A stretch of 64,000 nucleotides of DNA from Isoetes taiwanensis (Eukaryota > Streptophyta > Lycopodiopsida > Isoetales > Isoetaceae). The stretch covers positions 1,721,712 through 1,785,711 of the forward strand of contig JAJEKV010000093.1 of assembly GCA_021234155.1 (NCBI GenBank). Direction: 5' to 3'. The notes under the pieces are model-generated. The model worked only from the letters and a program-made list of their open reading frames with translations. It was not told the DNA's origin and did no database searches. This document shows, in pieces, positions 1-11,205 of the stretch (within the stretch, counting starts at the first letter, position 1; each line of letters begins with the position of its first letter). Made by a program: the position numbers and the translations under genes.

Positions 1-475
1 GAAAGTGCAAGATGAAGTAGATAACTGGGTTTTTGTGCGTGTTATTAAGGAACGAAGAGCTCAACCTGAGAGGAAGCAGCATAAGTTGCTGACAAGTAAT
101 TATGGTCCATTTTGGATAATTGAGAAGATTAATAGTAATGGAAGATACATAATGCATTCAACATTGAGTACTTGAGACTGTCCAAAGGAATTAATCCACA
201 ATTGTTACCCGTTGAAGCAGAACCGGAATTGAAGGAGGCTGAACCTGTGTTTGTTTCAGAAATGAAGGAAAGGGACAATGGAGGCGGTATCTGGTTAAGT
301 ACCTCAATGGGCCACATACAAAAGCTGAATGGCAGAAAGAAGAATACTTCCGTGATCATTCTTCTTTATTGGAAACTTACAGGGAAGTTTATCTGCGTTT
401 TGAATGTGGGAGGCCTATTCTATATGAAGCAGATCCATCTCGAACGATTGGAAGTTCCAACAACTGAGGTCAGTT
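1..475 (+). pseudogene. Ty3/gypsy integrase C-terminus and chromodomain remnant
   Basis: The first 170 bases read as the C-terminal end of a gypsy integrase: a stretch with DNWVFVRVIKERRAQPERK followed by NYGPFWIIEKI, the usual 'YGPF-I-EKI' barrel strand. After a frame change, a chromodomain-like piece follows with HTKAEWQKEEYFRDHSSLLE. Frame changes and a stop after the chromodomain show it is not functional. The upstream part of the element lies outside the window. This copy is on the + strand, opposite to the two larger chromovirus copies here, and its chromodomain differs from theirs (they carry LVKWKHLP). Family assignment is by motif reading, not alignment. Confidence 0.7.
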
Positions 476-476
476 G

Positions 477-600
477 TCTTTACCTTGGTGGGTTGTTACG
501 ATTCTAACCTAAAATCCAGACATCAAGGGTGAAGCCGTAGTCTTTACTTGGTGGGCTGTTACGATTCTAACCTAAAATTCAAACATCAAGGGTGAAGCCG
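477..600. repeat. tandem duplication of about 60 bp
   Basis: Two adjacent near-identical copies (477-537 and 541-600), each beginning TCTTTAC-TTGGTGGG and ending AAGGGTGAAGCCG. They differ by a few substitutions and a one-base gap. They lie just after the chromodomain remnant, where the 3' untranslated region or LTR start would be expected. Confidence 0.85.
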
Positions 601-1120
601 GTCTGTGTAGAGAGACCAAAGGATCTGTGTGGCCAGGTGATCTGTATGATCAGTCTGAGTTAAGCTTTGCACACTCAGAGGGCGCCAAATATGTACACAA
701 GAATGGTATTAGGAAGGTCTATGCCCTAATATGGTATTAGGATGGTAAATGCCCTAATACAGCCGTATGTATTGGGAGTCATGACCCCAATCATACGCTG
801 CCTTTGTGTATCATCTTTGGTCCAAACGGTGAAAGCCAAAGGCAGAAGGAGGAGGTAAAAGGGGAACTAGATCTATTTAAAGAGGGGCTTTTATGGAGGA
901 AGGGACATCACATTCTAGGAGCTTTTCCTCTTGCTATGCCTGTGCTGGTTCTCAGCTGGATGGGTGATTCATTGGTTGGATCTACGGTTGGGAGGCGAGA
1001 CCTTCACCTCTCCTTCCACCACGACTGCAAAAAGTAGACAAGGACAAGTTCTATTGAATTATGGATTAGTAATTTGGTCCCAATATCATCTCTCAATGAA
1101 CATCATTAGTTGATGAAACT
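601..1120 (+). other. possible 3' LTR remnant
   Basis: This non-coding stretch directly follows the gypsy coding tail and contains a TATA-like TATTTAAA at 874-881 followed by a GC-richer segment, as in the promoter part of an LTR. No second LTR copy is in the window to define its ends, so the boundaries are a guess. Confidence 0.3.
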
Positions 1121-1921
1121 CGTGATCTAGAAATCTTGCTTTTACAACGTGCACCTACGTTTTATACAAGTAGGGATTTTTCTTTATTTGATATACCACA
1201 TTAAGACGTCGGGCACTTATGGACAGTTGAAGTTCTCATGGTCCGATAACTTAAAGCAGGGTCCTTTTTGTACAGTGGCATGGCGTTTTGTTTGACGTAG
1301 GCAATGGCCCTATCTTTTGCTAGAACTAACAAGGAGTTGCACTGGACAAAGATGTTATCCATGATACACACGATAAAAACACTATAACTCGAAGATCTGA
1401 ACTCCATTTGATATGATCTTACTGCCAGTCTTACTCTCTATCTGTAAAATGAGGAAATTTTCTCATTTTATGCGGCACAAAAAAGTTATCTCCATTATAG
1501 CAAAACACCCCGTTTCGGATGAATTTGTGTAATTTTCCCAATACAAAGAGGCATTTGGGTAAATTTCTTTGGGAATTAGCTCGCGTGGTTCAAGATCATT
1601 GTGTTTCTAAACCCTGACTATACCAAGAAGGATTGGCTTGCATTAGGTTGGTTCGCTCTTAATGATCTCTTACGGTTCATCCTTTTTCTATTCGGCAATT
1701 CCACATGCATAATGCACGAAGACAAGTCTTCCCTCCCTCTCCACCCCGGCGTCATGCAAGTGAATACATGCATGTGTGAATACACGCACACTTGCATGGT
1801 ATAATTATGTGAGCATCATCATTTGCATGCTAATCTCAACCACAAGTGGTGTCCATATAATGGCCCTTTGCCATGATGTCCTTGGTAGCGACAAGATGAA
1901 TCAGATGGCAGTGTTTCCGCA
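1121..1921. other. spacer without recognised gene
   Basis: Only short open frames on both strands, none with recognisable motifs. A short CATG/TGCATG-rich segment near 1760-1830 is the only visible structure. Confidence 0.5.
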
Positions 1922-2401
1922 TTGCTTGTAGCCATGTTTACTACCCCCTTGGTTCCAGTTTCTTCTTCCGACATGTCGGTATTGAGAGATCGCAAGGCAT
2001 TAGAATCTGACTCGTCGTTGGTGTGTTTGGAAAGGTCTCGTCCCCTCTCGAGGGAATCCCGCAGACGTGAACAAACTGAGGAGCGCATTCGATCTCAAGA
2101 GTTCGGTTTAATCGCATCCAGGGAGAGCCAACGAGGCGAGAGAGATTTTGGAGAGGAAATGGAGACGAGGAGAAGATATGAACATGAGAGGCAAGAAGAC
2201 AGTCTTGATGTTTTGCCACGAAGAGAAGATAGAGGCAGGCAAAGAAATGAGGAGCACTATGAGATTGATCAGCTCTCAAGAAGGCAAGATAGACGTGGGG
2301 AGCATTTGGGTTATGACATGATTGTGGATAATAGGCGCAAGAGAGAAATGATCAGAGAACAAGCACAAGAGGTGCAAAAAAAGAACTACTATAATACCTA
2401 A
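1922..2401 (+). CDS. Arg/Glu-rich open frame, unknown
   Basis: A 159-residue open frame, strongly biased after residue 35 toward arginine, glutamate, aspartate and glutamine with many RR, RE and ER pairs, which predicts a charged helix or disordered region. I do not recognise a family. It ends exactly where the LTR-like end of the minus-strand gypsy element begins, so it could be the broken 5' part of a gene cut by that insertion, or a chance frame. No promoter or splice signal was identified with confidence. Confidence 0.25.
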   Translation: MLVAMFTTPLVPVSSSDMSVLRDRKALESDSSLVCLERSRPLSRESRRREQTEERIRSQEFGLIASRESQRGERDFGEEMETRRRYEHERQEDSLDVLPRREDRGRQRNEEHYEIDQLSRRQDRRGEHLGYDMIVDNRRKREMIREQAQEVQKKNYYNT

Positions 2402-2403
2402 TT

Positions 2404-2892
2404 CCATTCATAGCCTCAGCTTAGGCAACAAATAAAGGTTAACCATACAACTAATCATACAAGGGTTAGCTAGAAACTCAAGCTATTTATACAATAACCG
2501 GTATCCTGGCTAGAACCGTTGTGTCTCAGGGTCTCCATCTCTCTGGTTTGAACAAGGTTGAACAAGCTGCTCCTCCTCCACCGATTTCTTCCAAATTGAT
2601 TTGGGGCAGCAATTGGGATGGAGCCCCAATTTGGTTCACCCTATATTAGAGACAATCAACTTGGCCCAAATGGCCTTGTCTAATTAGCCTAATTATTAAT
2701 AATAATTAGCTATTTAATTGGTTAGCTAAGATAGCAAAATTATACTAATTAATTAATATAGTTTTAGTATAGCTAACTTTAACGCTTTTGGTCTATTTTA
2801 TAATGGCTAAAATGCCCTTAGTGACGTGTCATGGTATTTGTATGTATAGCATATAAATACGTGGAATGTTATATTCTCCTCCCTCCCTTTGG
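2404..2892 (-). mobile_element. LTR-like end and polypurine tract of chromovirus A
   Basis: On the minus strand, the coding tail of the gypsy element is followed by a purine run at 2892-2876 (CCAAAGGGAGGGAGGAG), the expected polypurine tract next to a 3' LTR. About 400 bases further, at 2491-2484, lies a TATAAATA box, as expected in the U3 promoter part. Canonical TG...CA ends are not clear and no partner LTR was found at the other end, so the limits are approximate. Confidence 0.5.
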
Positions 2893-4700
2893 AATAATGC
2901 TGTCCTCAGCATGGAGGTAGTGTGGTTTAAAACTAAAGGGAGGATTAGATTATTAAAGATAAGATTTAGTAAAGTAGGTACATCGATCATATATGATCAT
3001 TGTTTTGGACCATAGTCCATCACAAGAAAGCACTCAATACAAAATTTATATCAACAAAACATGGGTCCTCAGTGGATCGTTATGAAACCTGCTGGCTCCA
3101 AGTCAATTGTGGCTTGCAGAATGATAGTACATTAGTATTTACAAAATGATAGATGTTGTGGTTGAAGGGACTACCCCCTTAACAACGAATATTGAAAGAG
3201 TGAAATCCTAACATGTCTAGGGTTTGTGATTCGTCTCGGCGTAAGGAATGGCAGTGTTCCCATAATAGCCGTAGATGAATGCGTCCTATCATGCCTATAT
3301 GCCCATCCCTTTTCTAGGATGCACCTAGCCCCAACTCCCTATATACATGACCCCTGCTGGGTCTAGCACTCAACTGCTTACCGTTAGAGTTAAAATTGAT
3401 GGCATCGTTGATGGTACGACCCTGACACTGCCTCACAAAGTCTGGGTAATCCTTATCCAGATCCGCCTTGAGGACCCATGTAGCATTTTTTGTGGGTAAG
3501 TGTTTCCACTTGACCAAATATTATAGGATTTGGGTCCTTTGGATTTGCTTATTTACGCGATTGAGAAAAGCCTCTGGGACTATCTCCAATTGTTCATCTA
3601 TCATTTCCAAAAGTGTCAGTGAATCTAATATCTCATCGAGATCCAGTGTATGCTTCTTTAGAAGGCTTACATGAAAGACTATGGATCTTCAGATGTGTAG
3701 GCAAATTTAGCTTATAAGCCTGTGGGCCTACTCGTTGGATTATCTCGAAAGGTCCAGCCCATCAAGGTGCCAGTTTTTTACAATTCTCAATCTTGAGCTT
3801 AGCTTGCTTGACCTTAATCTCAACCTAGAATTCACGTGGCATACGATGCCTGTCTACAACACTCTTTTGCCTGCTTCTGATAGCTAATAAATACCCACAG
3901 ACTTCCTCAACCAAAGCCTGCATGTCTGTGAGCAATTGTTGAGACAATTCAACCTTGGAAACAGAGCTGTGCCATGAGTCTAGAGTTAGGTATTGATAGC
4001 CATAATTTATCATAAAGGGAGACACTTCTCGAAGACTCGTGCTTGGTGCTATATTGGCAAACTTGATCAAATGGATATAGTCTGCTCACTTTGACTGCTT
4101 ATTCCAGACATAATTACGTAGCATATCTTCAATGATGCGGTTGGTGTGTTCCGTTTGTCCATCTGTTTTAGGGTGATATGCCGTACTCATGGAGAGCTTG
4201 GTTTGTATACTACTAAAGAAATCCATCCAAAAAGCACTAACAAATTTTAGATCCCTATCTGAAATTATGGTATGTAGCATACCATGGAGACGAAAAATTT
4301 ACCTTGTAAAGAGAAGTGTTGTATGCAACGTGGTGTTGGTGGCGCGACATGGTAGGAAATTTGCCATTTAAGAGAGCGTGTCCACCACTACCATCAGAGC
4401 ATCAAATCCTCTCACAGTTCATGGAAGACCCACGACGAAATCCACGGTGATGATTTCCCATTTTGCATTGGAAACTTACGATGGTTCTAACATTCCTGAA
4501 ATGCACAATTGTTCGGCCTTCGTTTGTTGACAAAGCTGACACTGCTTGAGGTACTTTGCAATATGTTTTTTCATACCTGACCAAAAATAAGTGGACCTTA
4601 TCTTGAAGTAGGTCTTCATAAACCCGGCATGTCCGTCTATTGGATTATTATATGTGTCATGGAGAATGAGCTTTTGGATCCCAGATGTCTCTGGCACACA
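2893..4700 (-). pseudogene. chromovirus A integrase and chromodomain (decayed)
   Basis: Read on the minus strand. The N-terminal zinc finger is visible near 4650-4540 (HAGFMKTYFKIRSTYFWSGM, then CQLCQQTKAEQ). The catalytic core follows with ISDRDLKFVSAFWMDFF and STAYHPKTDGQTEHTNRIIE near 4280-4090, that is the second Asp and the Glu of the DDE triad. Next comes a stretch with PFMINYGYQYLTLDSW, then a chromodomain at 3517-3314 starting VKWKHLPTKNATW. Several frame changes and stops separate these blocks, so no full protein is made. The C-terminal chromodomain places it in the chromovirus branch of Ty3/gypsy. Confidence 0.88.
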
Positions 4701-4879
4701 TAATTTATTCTTGTATTAAATAGGATTACCTGCCCTTTTGTAATGGCAAAAAGTCTTACGCTCCTTATCTGTCCTGCCTTTCTAGACAAACTTTGTCACA
4801 CCTCCTTAAATTCAGGATCTCCCGAAATATTTTGTTCATGGTCTTACCTAACACTGGTGAGAGTCAAAATGGCATTACA

Positions 4880-5990
4880 ATGAGTTCGAGTTAGCAAAGG
4901 ATGTCTAGAAAGGGCATCTACAACAACTTTATGCTTGCTAGATTTGTAGACAACCTCAAAATCATACTCCTTCATAAAGTCCATCAATCTCTTTTGTCTA
5001 AGGTTAAAATTTGGCTACGTGAAATGGAGGTTTTGGTGATCGGTATCTAACTGAAAACATCTGCCAAGAAGATAATGCCGCTAAATTCTCAAGGCTCGCA
5101 CGACCGCAAGCAATTCTTGGTCATGCGTAAGATAACATTGTTCGGCATCGTTCATTTTCTTGGAGTCATAAACAATAACCCATCCTTCCTGCATCAAAAC
5201 AACTCCATTGGCTATCTTACTGGCATCCTAACAACACACTTATCCTTCTAGGAATCTGGCAAGGTAAGAACTCGTGTAGAGGTCAATGCATCATTAAGCT
5301 GTTGGAAGCACGATTGCACCTTTTGTTGCCAATGTGTAACGCAATCCTTAACCTCATGCTTTGTGAGATCGGTAAGGGGTGTTGTTACATTAACAAAATC
5401 CTTAACAAATTTTCTATATAATATCCGGCTAAGCTAAGGAAACTTTGCACTTCTGAAACATTCTTAGTTGCTGGCCACTCTTTAACTGCCTCAATTTTAG
5501 TCGGGTCCGTGGATATGCCCTCCGCTGAGACAATATGCTCTAGATACTCCACCTCCGTAGTTGCAAATTTGCATTCGAAAAACTTAGCAAAAAGCCTGTG
5601 GCATCGCAGTTTCTACAAAGCCAAGCAAAGGTGACACTGATGCTCCTCTAACATCTTACTTTAAATAAGTATACCATCAAAGAAAATGATGACAAACTCA
5701 TCAAGGAACTCGCAAAAAACATCATTTATGAGTCACATGAAAGTGGCGGGAGCATTGGTCAATCCAAAAGCCATTACAGTGAACTCATAATAGCTATATC
5801 TCATCCTAAAGGCTGATTTATGGATGTCCTCTTTTATACTTATCTGGTGATACCCTGGCCGAAGATCAATCTTGGAGATATACTTAGCTCCTTGAAGCTG
5901 GTACATTAGGTCATCTGCCCTTGGTAAAGCATACCGATTCTTGATGGTATGCTTGTTCCATGCCTACGATAAGGTCATATTTCTCAATAT
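4880..5990 (-). pseudogene. chromovirus A reverse transcriptase and RNase H (decayed)
   Basis: On the minus strand the RT palm is recognised from [20 protein letters not shown] followed by [11 protein letters not shown] near 5930-5840. The catalytic box, normally Y-I-D-D, reads FFDG at about 5680-5669 and is followed by ILI and an in-frame stop, so the polymerase site is lost. Downstream, HDQELLAVVRALRI and YLLGRCFQLDTDH (near 5130-5040), then VVYKSSKHKVVVDALSR (near 4960-4910), mark RNase H and its tail. Frame changes are frequent. Confidence 0.88.
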
Positions 5991-6021
5991 TTATAATTTT
6001 AGCTCCCAAAGTCACTGATGC

Positions 6022-6332
6022 TCATAACAACTGGATATCCAAGTTGAGGCGGCGCTCCTGAGTGCGATGAATAGCTCCACTAGCTAAGACAACTGGTCGT
6101 GACTTAGATCTCAAGGATCGAAGATGCAAAATTTTGGCCAGTCTAGGAGATGCAAAATTATGTGTACTACCCGTATCCACGAGAATGACGAAAGGCTTAG
6201 AGTCCATGTTGCCCACAACGGATATGACGGTAGGATGACTATCCGCATTTTCCGTCTATATAACAGCAACGATATGGGACTCACCTTGGATGTAATCACA
6301 TGCTTCTTCCTCTGGTAAGGCAGGGGGGTCAC
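6022..6332 (-). pseudogene. chromovirus A aspartic protease
   Basis: A minus-strand stretch reads VILVDTGSTHNFASPRLAKI followed by SKSRPVVLASG. DTGSTHNF is the usual catalytic DTG/DSG motif of plant gypsy retropepsin, placed as expected between the CCHC knuckle and the RT. The corresponding segment of the second element (61.2-61.6 kb) carries a very similar SKSRPVIMA, which suggests the two are related. Confidence 0.85.
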
Positions 6333-6384
6333 GCAAGACCGGCAGTTCCTGCCACTCCACTTTTGCTAAAAGTTGCCTGGGTCA

Positions 6385-6460
6385 CTTGGGTGACATAAGA
6401 CATTTCTGCATGCGGTGCCCTGGTCGAAAACAACGGAAACAAGCTTTGTCGTTCGTTAAT
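6385..6460 (-). pseudogene. chromovirus A CCHC zinc knuckle
   Basis: On the minus strand, 6441-6400 encodes CFRCFRPGHRMQKC, an exact C-X2-C-X4-H-X4-C knuckle, the RNA-binding part of retroviral-type Gag. It lies between the gag core and the protease, so the element keeps normal gene order even though frames are broken. Confidence 0.85.
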
Positions 6461-6652
6461 TGTTCTCGAGCTTCCCTGGGAATGGACTGGAGAATTTGCT
6501 GCATGGTTCCTGTAATATTTGCTGGCTTATCTGGAACATTAAAGCTCACCTTCTTATCATTCTTCGGGTAGGAAGATTGTTGTGGAGGTCCAGGACTAGG
6601 TGAACATGCTTCCTACGGCGCATATGGCTTGCCTCCCCCAAAAAGTTTAGGA

Positions 6653-7326
6653 TCACGGATAAGAATATTTCGATGTTTCCTCTTCTAGAGTAAGAGCTTT
6701 AACCTCAGCTTCGGCAAAGGTTTTAGGATCGATCATCTTTTTAAGGCTTGGTGATAACCTTTCAATATATCCTTCAACTGCATGGTGCTCTATAATAGCT
6801 GGCACATATAGACGGAGGTGCATGAACTCCTTCGTATGTGTTTGGACGGACATATTCTTCTGCTCCAGAGGGTAAGAAGTCTGGATTACCTGATACCTAT
6901 ATGCTCGTGGAATATAATGGGAATTAAATGCCTTTGCAAGCTTTTTATACCTGCATTTTCTCCTGGTCAATCCTTGAGCTTTTTGCATACCCCTTCCACC
7001 AAGTACGCTGAGCTAGAATCAGATGTAGAAGAGCTATGGGTGCGCTTGGAACATGTCGGGGTGACAGCAACCTGTGCCAGTGCATGTGGCAGCGACATCT
7101 AATTAGGTTCAGCTGTAGGCACCTCAAGACCGTATTCTTGGACCATAGGTGGTGTGTTACTTTGCAATACATAGGCCTGGAGTTCGGCCATCTGGCGCCT
7201 CATGAGAACGAGTTCTTGCTCGGGGGTCAAGCATCCATGTTCCACTGGGGTAGCCCAGGGAGGATTCCGCATCCCGCCTAAAACAAAGAGAAGGATGGTT
7301 ATAGCTGAGCAATGCGTATGAACCAA
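6653..7326 (-). pseudogene. chromovirus A gag (decayed)
   Basis: The N-terminal part reads MRNPPWATPVEHGCLTPEQE, then ELVLMRRQMAELQAYVLQ, with a short heptad-like helix. After frame changes the capsid-like core follows at 6988-6653 with FNSHYIPRAYRYQVIQTSYP and MHLRLYVPAIIEHHAVEGYI, typical of plant retrotransposon gag (length, Y/F spacing and the 'GYIERLSP' exit). At least one frameshift separates the two parts. Confidence 0.75.
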
Positions 7327-7494
7327 ACGAAAAATGATTTAACATACACAAGCATCATCCATACTTAAAGGATTCTACTCAAATCAGTATTAATCAAAGT
7401 TATTTTACGTAGTGAAAAATAGTTTGCCAATTATGGCTACAAAATCTAATAGTACCCGAAGGCCAATACAATTATAAGGACAACAAAGGTGACT

Positions 7495-8750
7495 TCAAGA
7501 GCTGGACCCTGCCTCATCTTTCATAGGAGTTGGAGGCTCAAGCGATTTTCGGTGACAAAGCAAGGCGATACCGAGGCTGACGGTGGTGGTGGCTACTGAT
7601 GCAATCTTAGGTGGGAAGGAAGTCGCCAATGGCGCCGCCACAAGAATTTTCGTGCTCATCCAGGCAGCAATGTCATGGGCCAGGGCAGTAATGACAAGGT
7701 CACGTCGCACCAACACAAGAGTGAGCATATGGAAGTTGATCTTTTCGTTGCCTGCCATAGTTGCTAAAGTTCGAACTGCCAATCAGGATGCGTCCAGCTC
7801 AAGAGCTAGATCCTTCGCGACGTACAACACTTGCCCTTCCTTAAAGGCAGCGAGGAAAAAAGGGGTGACATGGTTGCCCAAGGCCTTTTCTTTGGTTGTG
7901 GTGGAGGGAATAAATTCTTTGTCCAGATTTATTATCAACTCCTCTTCCTTAGCTTCCTCTTTCTCTTCTCAGAGATAGTCCTTGTTTTCTGTCAAATCCT
8001 CCCCTTCCTCATCTGGTTCCATGGAAGCATCCAGGTCCCATGGCAGTGAAGGCTTCCTCTGGCGGCTCGAATGGGGCTCCTTGGAGCATCCGGCGTCGGA
8101 GCTCCAGAAGGGTAGTGAAGGGGTCGAAATCTTTTTGTTGATAACTCAGTAGTAGATGCTGAAAGAGAGGTGGAAGCTCAGGAGCAAAGAAGTCAAACAA
8201 ATCATCCATACAATACTCGGCTAACTCATAGAGGATATCTGTCTTCTTCTTACCTTTGAGATTGCTGATAATACGATAAGTCCATATAATGTCGTCGAGC
8301 AAGAGATACTCGTGCTCTGTTTCCACCGCATGAAATTGTCCTTGCCCATTGTCCTTGCTCATCGTCTTCTTGGGCATTGGGGTTAGGTATCTTCCCCTTT
8401 TCTTCTTCTATATCCTCATCTTCTATGCATCGATCCATCAAGATGGCCAGTGCAAAGAGGACCTCGAAATAGGTCTGGCCACCCCACTGTAAAGTAGGCA
8501 GGTGCTTGCCCCTTCGAATGGCGCCATAGAGGACATCATAAGCATGGCGGTCGTCTCCTAATGTCTATAGCAAAAGCTGCTGGGGAAGGTATAACTTGGT
8601 GCGGTTCCCGTGTCGGGCACCTGTGTGTAGAAGTCCAATCAAGCGGCATAGTCTGGGTTAGCCTGCATGTTTGGATGAGGTCCATTTCCTAGAGAAGATA
8701 GGGATGAAGAAACTCGAAAGGGAGCTGAGGATCCCCGTGCTCTCCAATCA
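7495..8750 (-). pseudogene. decayed coding stretch of unknown family
   Basis: Reading the minus strand from about 8600 and allowing frame changes gives protein-like sequence: AYDVLYGAIRRGKHLPTLQW and FEVLFALAILMDRCIEDEDI, then HEYLLLDDIIWTYRIISNLK, a long segment with FFAPELPPLFQHLLLSYQQK, and a hydrophobic C-terminal part ending ESLEPPTP-like at 7495. The largest single open pieces are 122 and 95 residues. I do not recognise the family. It sits just upstream of the gag of chromovirus A on the same strand, so it may be an extra upstream ORF of that element or a host gene relic. Confidence 0.4.
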
Positions 8751-9309
8751 TATACCATTCAAGGTGTTCAGAGTAATCTATGAGACAAGGGTGAAGAGCA
8801 AGAGGAGAAAAAAGGCGTTGGGAGAAGAAAAAAAAGTGAAAGCCTAAAGTGGAAGTCACTTTAAATATGCTGACACTAGCATTAAATAAAAAAAAAAAAT
8901 TTATTTTATTTATTTACTTATTTTTTATTAGCAGGCTTGCCTAACCTCCCCTACAACAATCTTTGAATTCCTAGCCTATCCGTTGTCTAATACCTCAGCC
9001 AAAAATTGATGTGGCTAAAATTTGGCCATTAGATTGTTCATTTTTGGATCGCGCTGCTGAGAAAATTAGAAATTACCCCTAAATTACATTGGCTCATGTC
9101 GATCTTCAATTCCATTCCCTCACTATATAGGTTGTTAGTCGCAGGGATTCTCTGCTCGGCTCCATGTATTCTGCAGCTCTTGTGTGCATCATCCCTCCTA
9201 AACAGCATACTTATCTGAGTCTTTTGTAGGTTCTTTTTCTTTTTTATATATGGAGAAATCTATATAACATTTTTGTGCTCTTCAAAACCCTAACGAAACC
9301 CTTCAATCT
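8751..9309. other. AT-rich spacer
   Basis: No gene recognised. It contains an A/T run at about 8885-8930. A TATA-like CTATATAGG near 9122-9130 lies about 180 bases upstream of the first possible ATG of the GARS pseudogene. Confidence 0.4.
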
Positions 9310-11205
9310 ATGGCGTCTTTGAACAACCATCATATGTTGTTCCCTCGAACATCCCATCCCTGATGTTCTCTGGTTTCAAATTCTCGAATTTGCTATATAA
9401 GGACAATCGCAGGGCAAGACACAACTTCAAAATGGCTACGGAGTAAATCACATTATGGAGGATCTACTGCTTGAAGTTTATTAATCAAAGGTCGAGATTT
9501 GAATTTTATGGAGCTGTAATTGGATGGAGGCAGGGAGTACACTAGGTTTAAAAGAAAATGGGTTGGATGTACCTTTGTAGAGCATTTAAACAGGGATAAA
9601 TATACTTGTGTGTGTCTTTTGTAGTCTGATTGATTTATTTGCCCGCAGTCTCATTCATTTTTTTACCCTCAGAGATGAAAGCAGTTACGAACTCTCATAT
9701 GCAGTGATTTAAAGTAGCTATTCCTTATTTCTTTCTGCAAAATGTTGGTGATAACGATGGAGGCAGTGTGAACCAGTGCCCTCTTTAGTTTAGAAAGTAA
9801 CAATTTTCTTTGTTAAAATATCTGGATTGTCTAGTTGAATCTCAGTTAGCTTCTTCTTAGGTTCTATTAGAGATCTCAAAGTCTTTTATGAAGGCCTTAT
9901 GTGACAAATATGGCATTTCCACGGTCAAGGTTTCCATCTCCTCCCTCGCAAGTGCTCGTTGTTTTTAGATAGTATCACTTTTATATAAATTTGTTAACTT
10001 GGAAGTTATTGTCTAGTATGCCACTTTCAGGAATGCAGTAGATGCAAAATTGTACTTTAAGAAGCAAGGGACACCTATTGTCATCAAGGCAGATTGTTTA
10101 GCAGCAAGAAAGGGTGTTGTTATCGCCAATTCCATGGATGAAGCTTTTGAAGCTGTTGATTCCATGCTTGTCGAGGGCAGATTTGGATCAGCAGGTGGGT
10201 TAGTCATTTGTAGATGAAGAGAATGCTATTCCTTAGCTCAAGATCATAAGCGTGTTGGTGATGCCGATACTGGTCCGAATATGAGAGGAATGGGAGCTTA
10301 TTTTGCAACTGCCATTGTAACCTCTGAAATGGAGGCCTTAGTGATTCACTCCATAATCAATCCTACTGTGAAGGGTATGGCGAAGGAGGGGTGCAGATCA
10401 ATGTTGGGCAAAGTCCGGGGAACACTATAAACCAACCGGTTGAAATTGCAAATTTTCCGGTTTGGTTAGTGTGTCGTAGGAATTTTCCCGACAAATTTTC
10501 TTAAGATTTTCTATTAAGACAATAAAAATTTCCGACTCTAAATATAATATATCCGACTGGTCAAAGTAACCATAGGAAATTTTCCGGTGTGACCTAAAGA
10601 GTTTCCCCAACACTGGTGCAGATTTATTGTTATCTTGTATGTAGGGTTAATGATTGATATAAAGAGTGGGCTGCCTATGTTGTTGGAATACAATGTTCGT
10701 TTTGGAAACCCTGAATGCCAGGTTTGTGGATTTCGAAAGGTTCATCTTCGGTATTTTTATCTGCAGATTAAACTTATTTGACACTTTTCATCATATTTTT
10801 GTTTGGCAATTAGATGCTTACAATTAGATTTGGCGCTTAGATTTGGCAATTTTTGTTTGACGCTTACAATTAGATTTGGCAAGTGGTTGTTGTTGCACGT
10901 AAGGGGCATGCCGTTTGCAGGGTTTAAGGTAGAGTGGACTAGGGAAGTAACCCTAGTGGTTGTAATGGCCAACAGAGGATACCCAGGAAGGTAAAATCAG
11001 GCTCTATAATTAAGAATCTTGAAGAAGAAAGCGTAAAGTTGTTTCATGCTCGCACAACATTTGATGCACATGGAAATCTCATTGCTGTAGGAGAAAGGGT
11101 GCTTAGGGTAACAGCATTGGGGAGGAACATTTTAGAAGCTCAGGATCGAGCCTACCAAGCACTTGAACGTATTGTATGGCCAGAAGGCTTTCAGATATGA
11201 TATAG
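9310..11205 (+). pseudogene. phosphoribosylamine-glycine ligase (GARS/PUR2) pseudogene
   Basis: Scattered + strand segments match the ATP-grasp enzyme that joins glycine to phosphoribosylamine in purine synthesis (plastid in plants). In order: SKSFMKALCDKYGISTVK (about 9875-9928); a GT...AG gap to about 10017; YATFRNAVDAKLYFKKQGTP then VIKADCLAARKGVVIA (ATP-grasp); a segment with GDADTGPNMRGMGAY (10258-10310); [20 protein letters not shown] and GNPECQ (10650-10721); then the C-terminal domain with VVVMANRGYPG, LFHARTTFDAHGN, VTALGRN and WPEGF ending near 11195. Stops, frame changes, a missing exon after PECQ and an inserted MITE make it non-functional. A retained intron argues for DNA-level duplication, not retroposition. 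The MASLNNHHMLFPRTSHP frame at 9310 could be the transit-peptide start, but that is weak. Confidence 0.88.
10390..10623. mobile_element. 216-bp MITE with 9-bp target duplication
   Basis: The 9-mer GGTGCAGAT occurs at 10390-10398 and again at 10615-10623. Between them lies a 216-bp AT-rich non-coding insert with terminal inverted similarity: left TGTTGGGCAAAGTC, right end (reverse complement) TGTTGGGGAAACTC. Removing the insert plus one copy of the 9-mer rejoins the GARS reading frame (...KEGCRF + [11 protein letters not shown]...). A 9-bp duplication is typical of Mutator-like elements, so this is best called a MULE-derived MITE. Confidence 0.88.

Larger units (their letters stand above)
2404..7330 (-). 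mobile_element. Ty3/gypsy chromovirus A, decayed
   Basis: Order on the minus strand is gag, CCHC knuckle, protease, RT, RNase H, integrase, chromodomain, polypurine tract and LTR-like sequence, which is the order of chromoviruses. No 5' LTR was recognised. Every enzyme has frame changes or stops, so the copy is old and non-autonomous. Confidence 0.85.

Noticed and set aside
1201-1407. 68-residue minus-strand frame
   Set aside because: It has no motif, and its length is expected by chance in this AT-rich sequence.
8885-9060. Third copy of the TGATGTGGC-type MITE
   Set aside because: It shares a short GATGTGGC and GGCCATT match but no clear fold-back or duplication.
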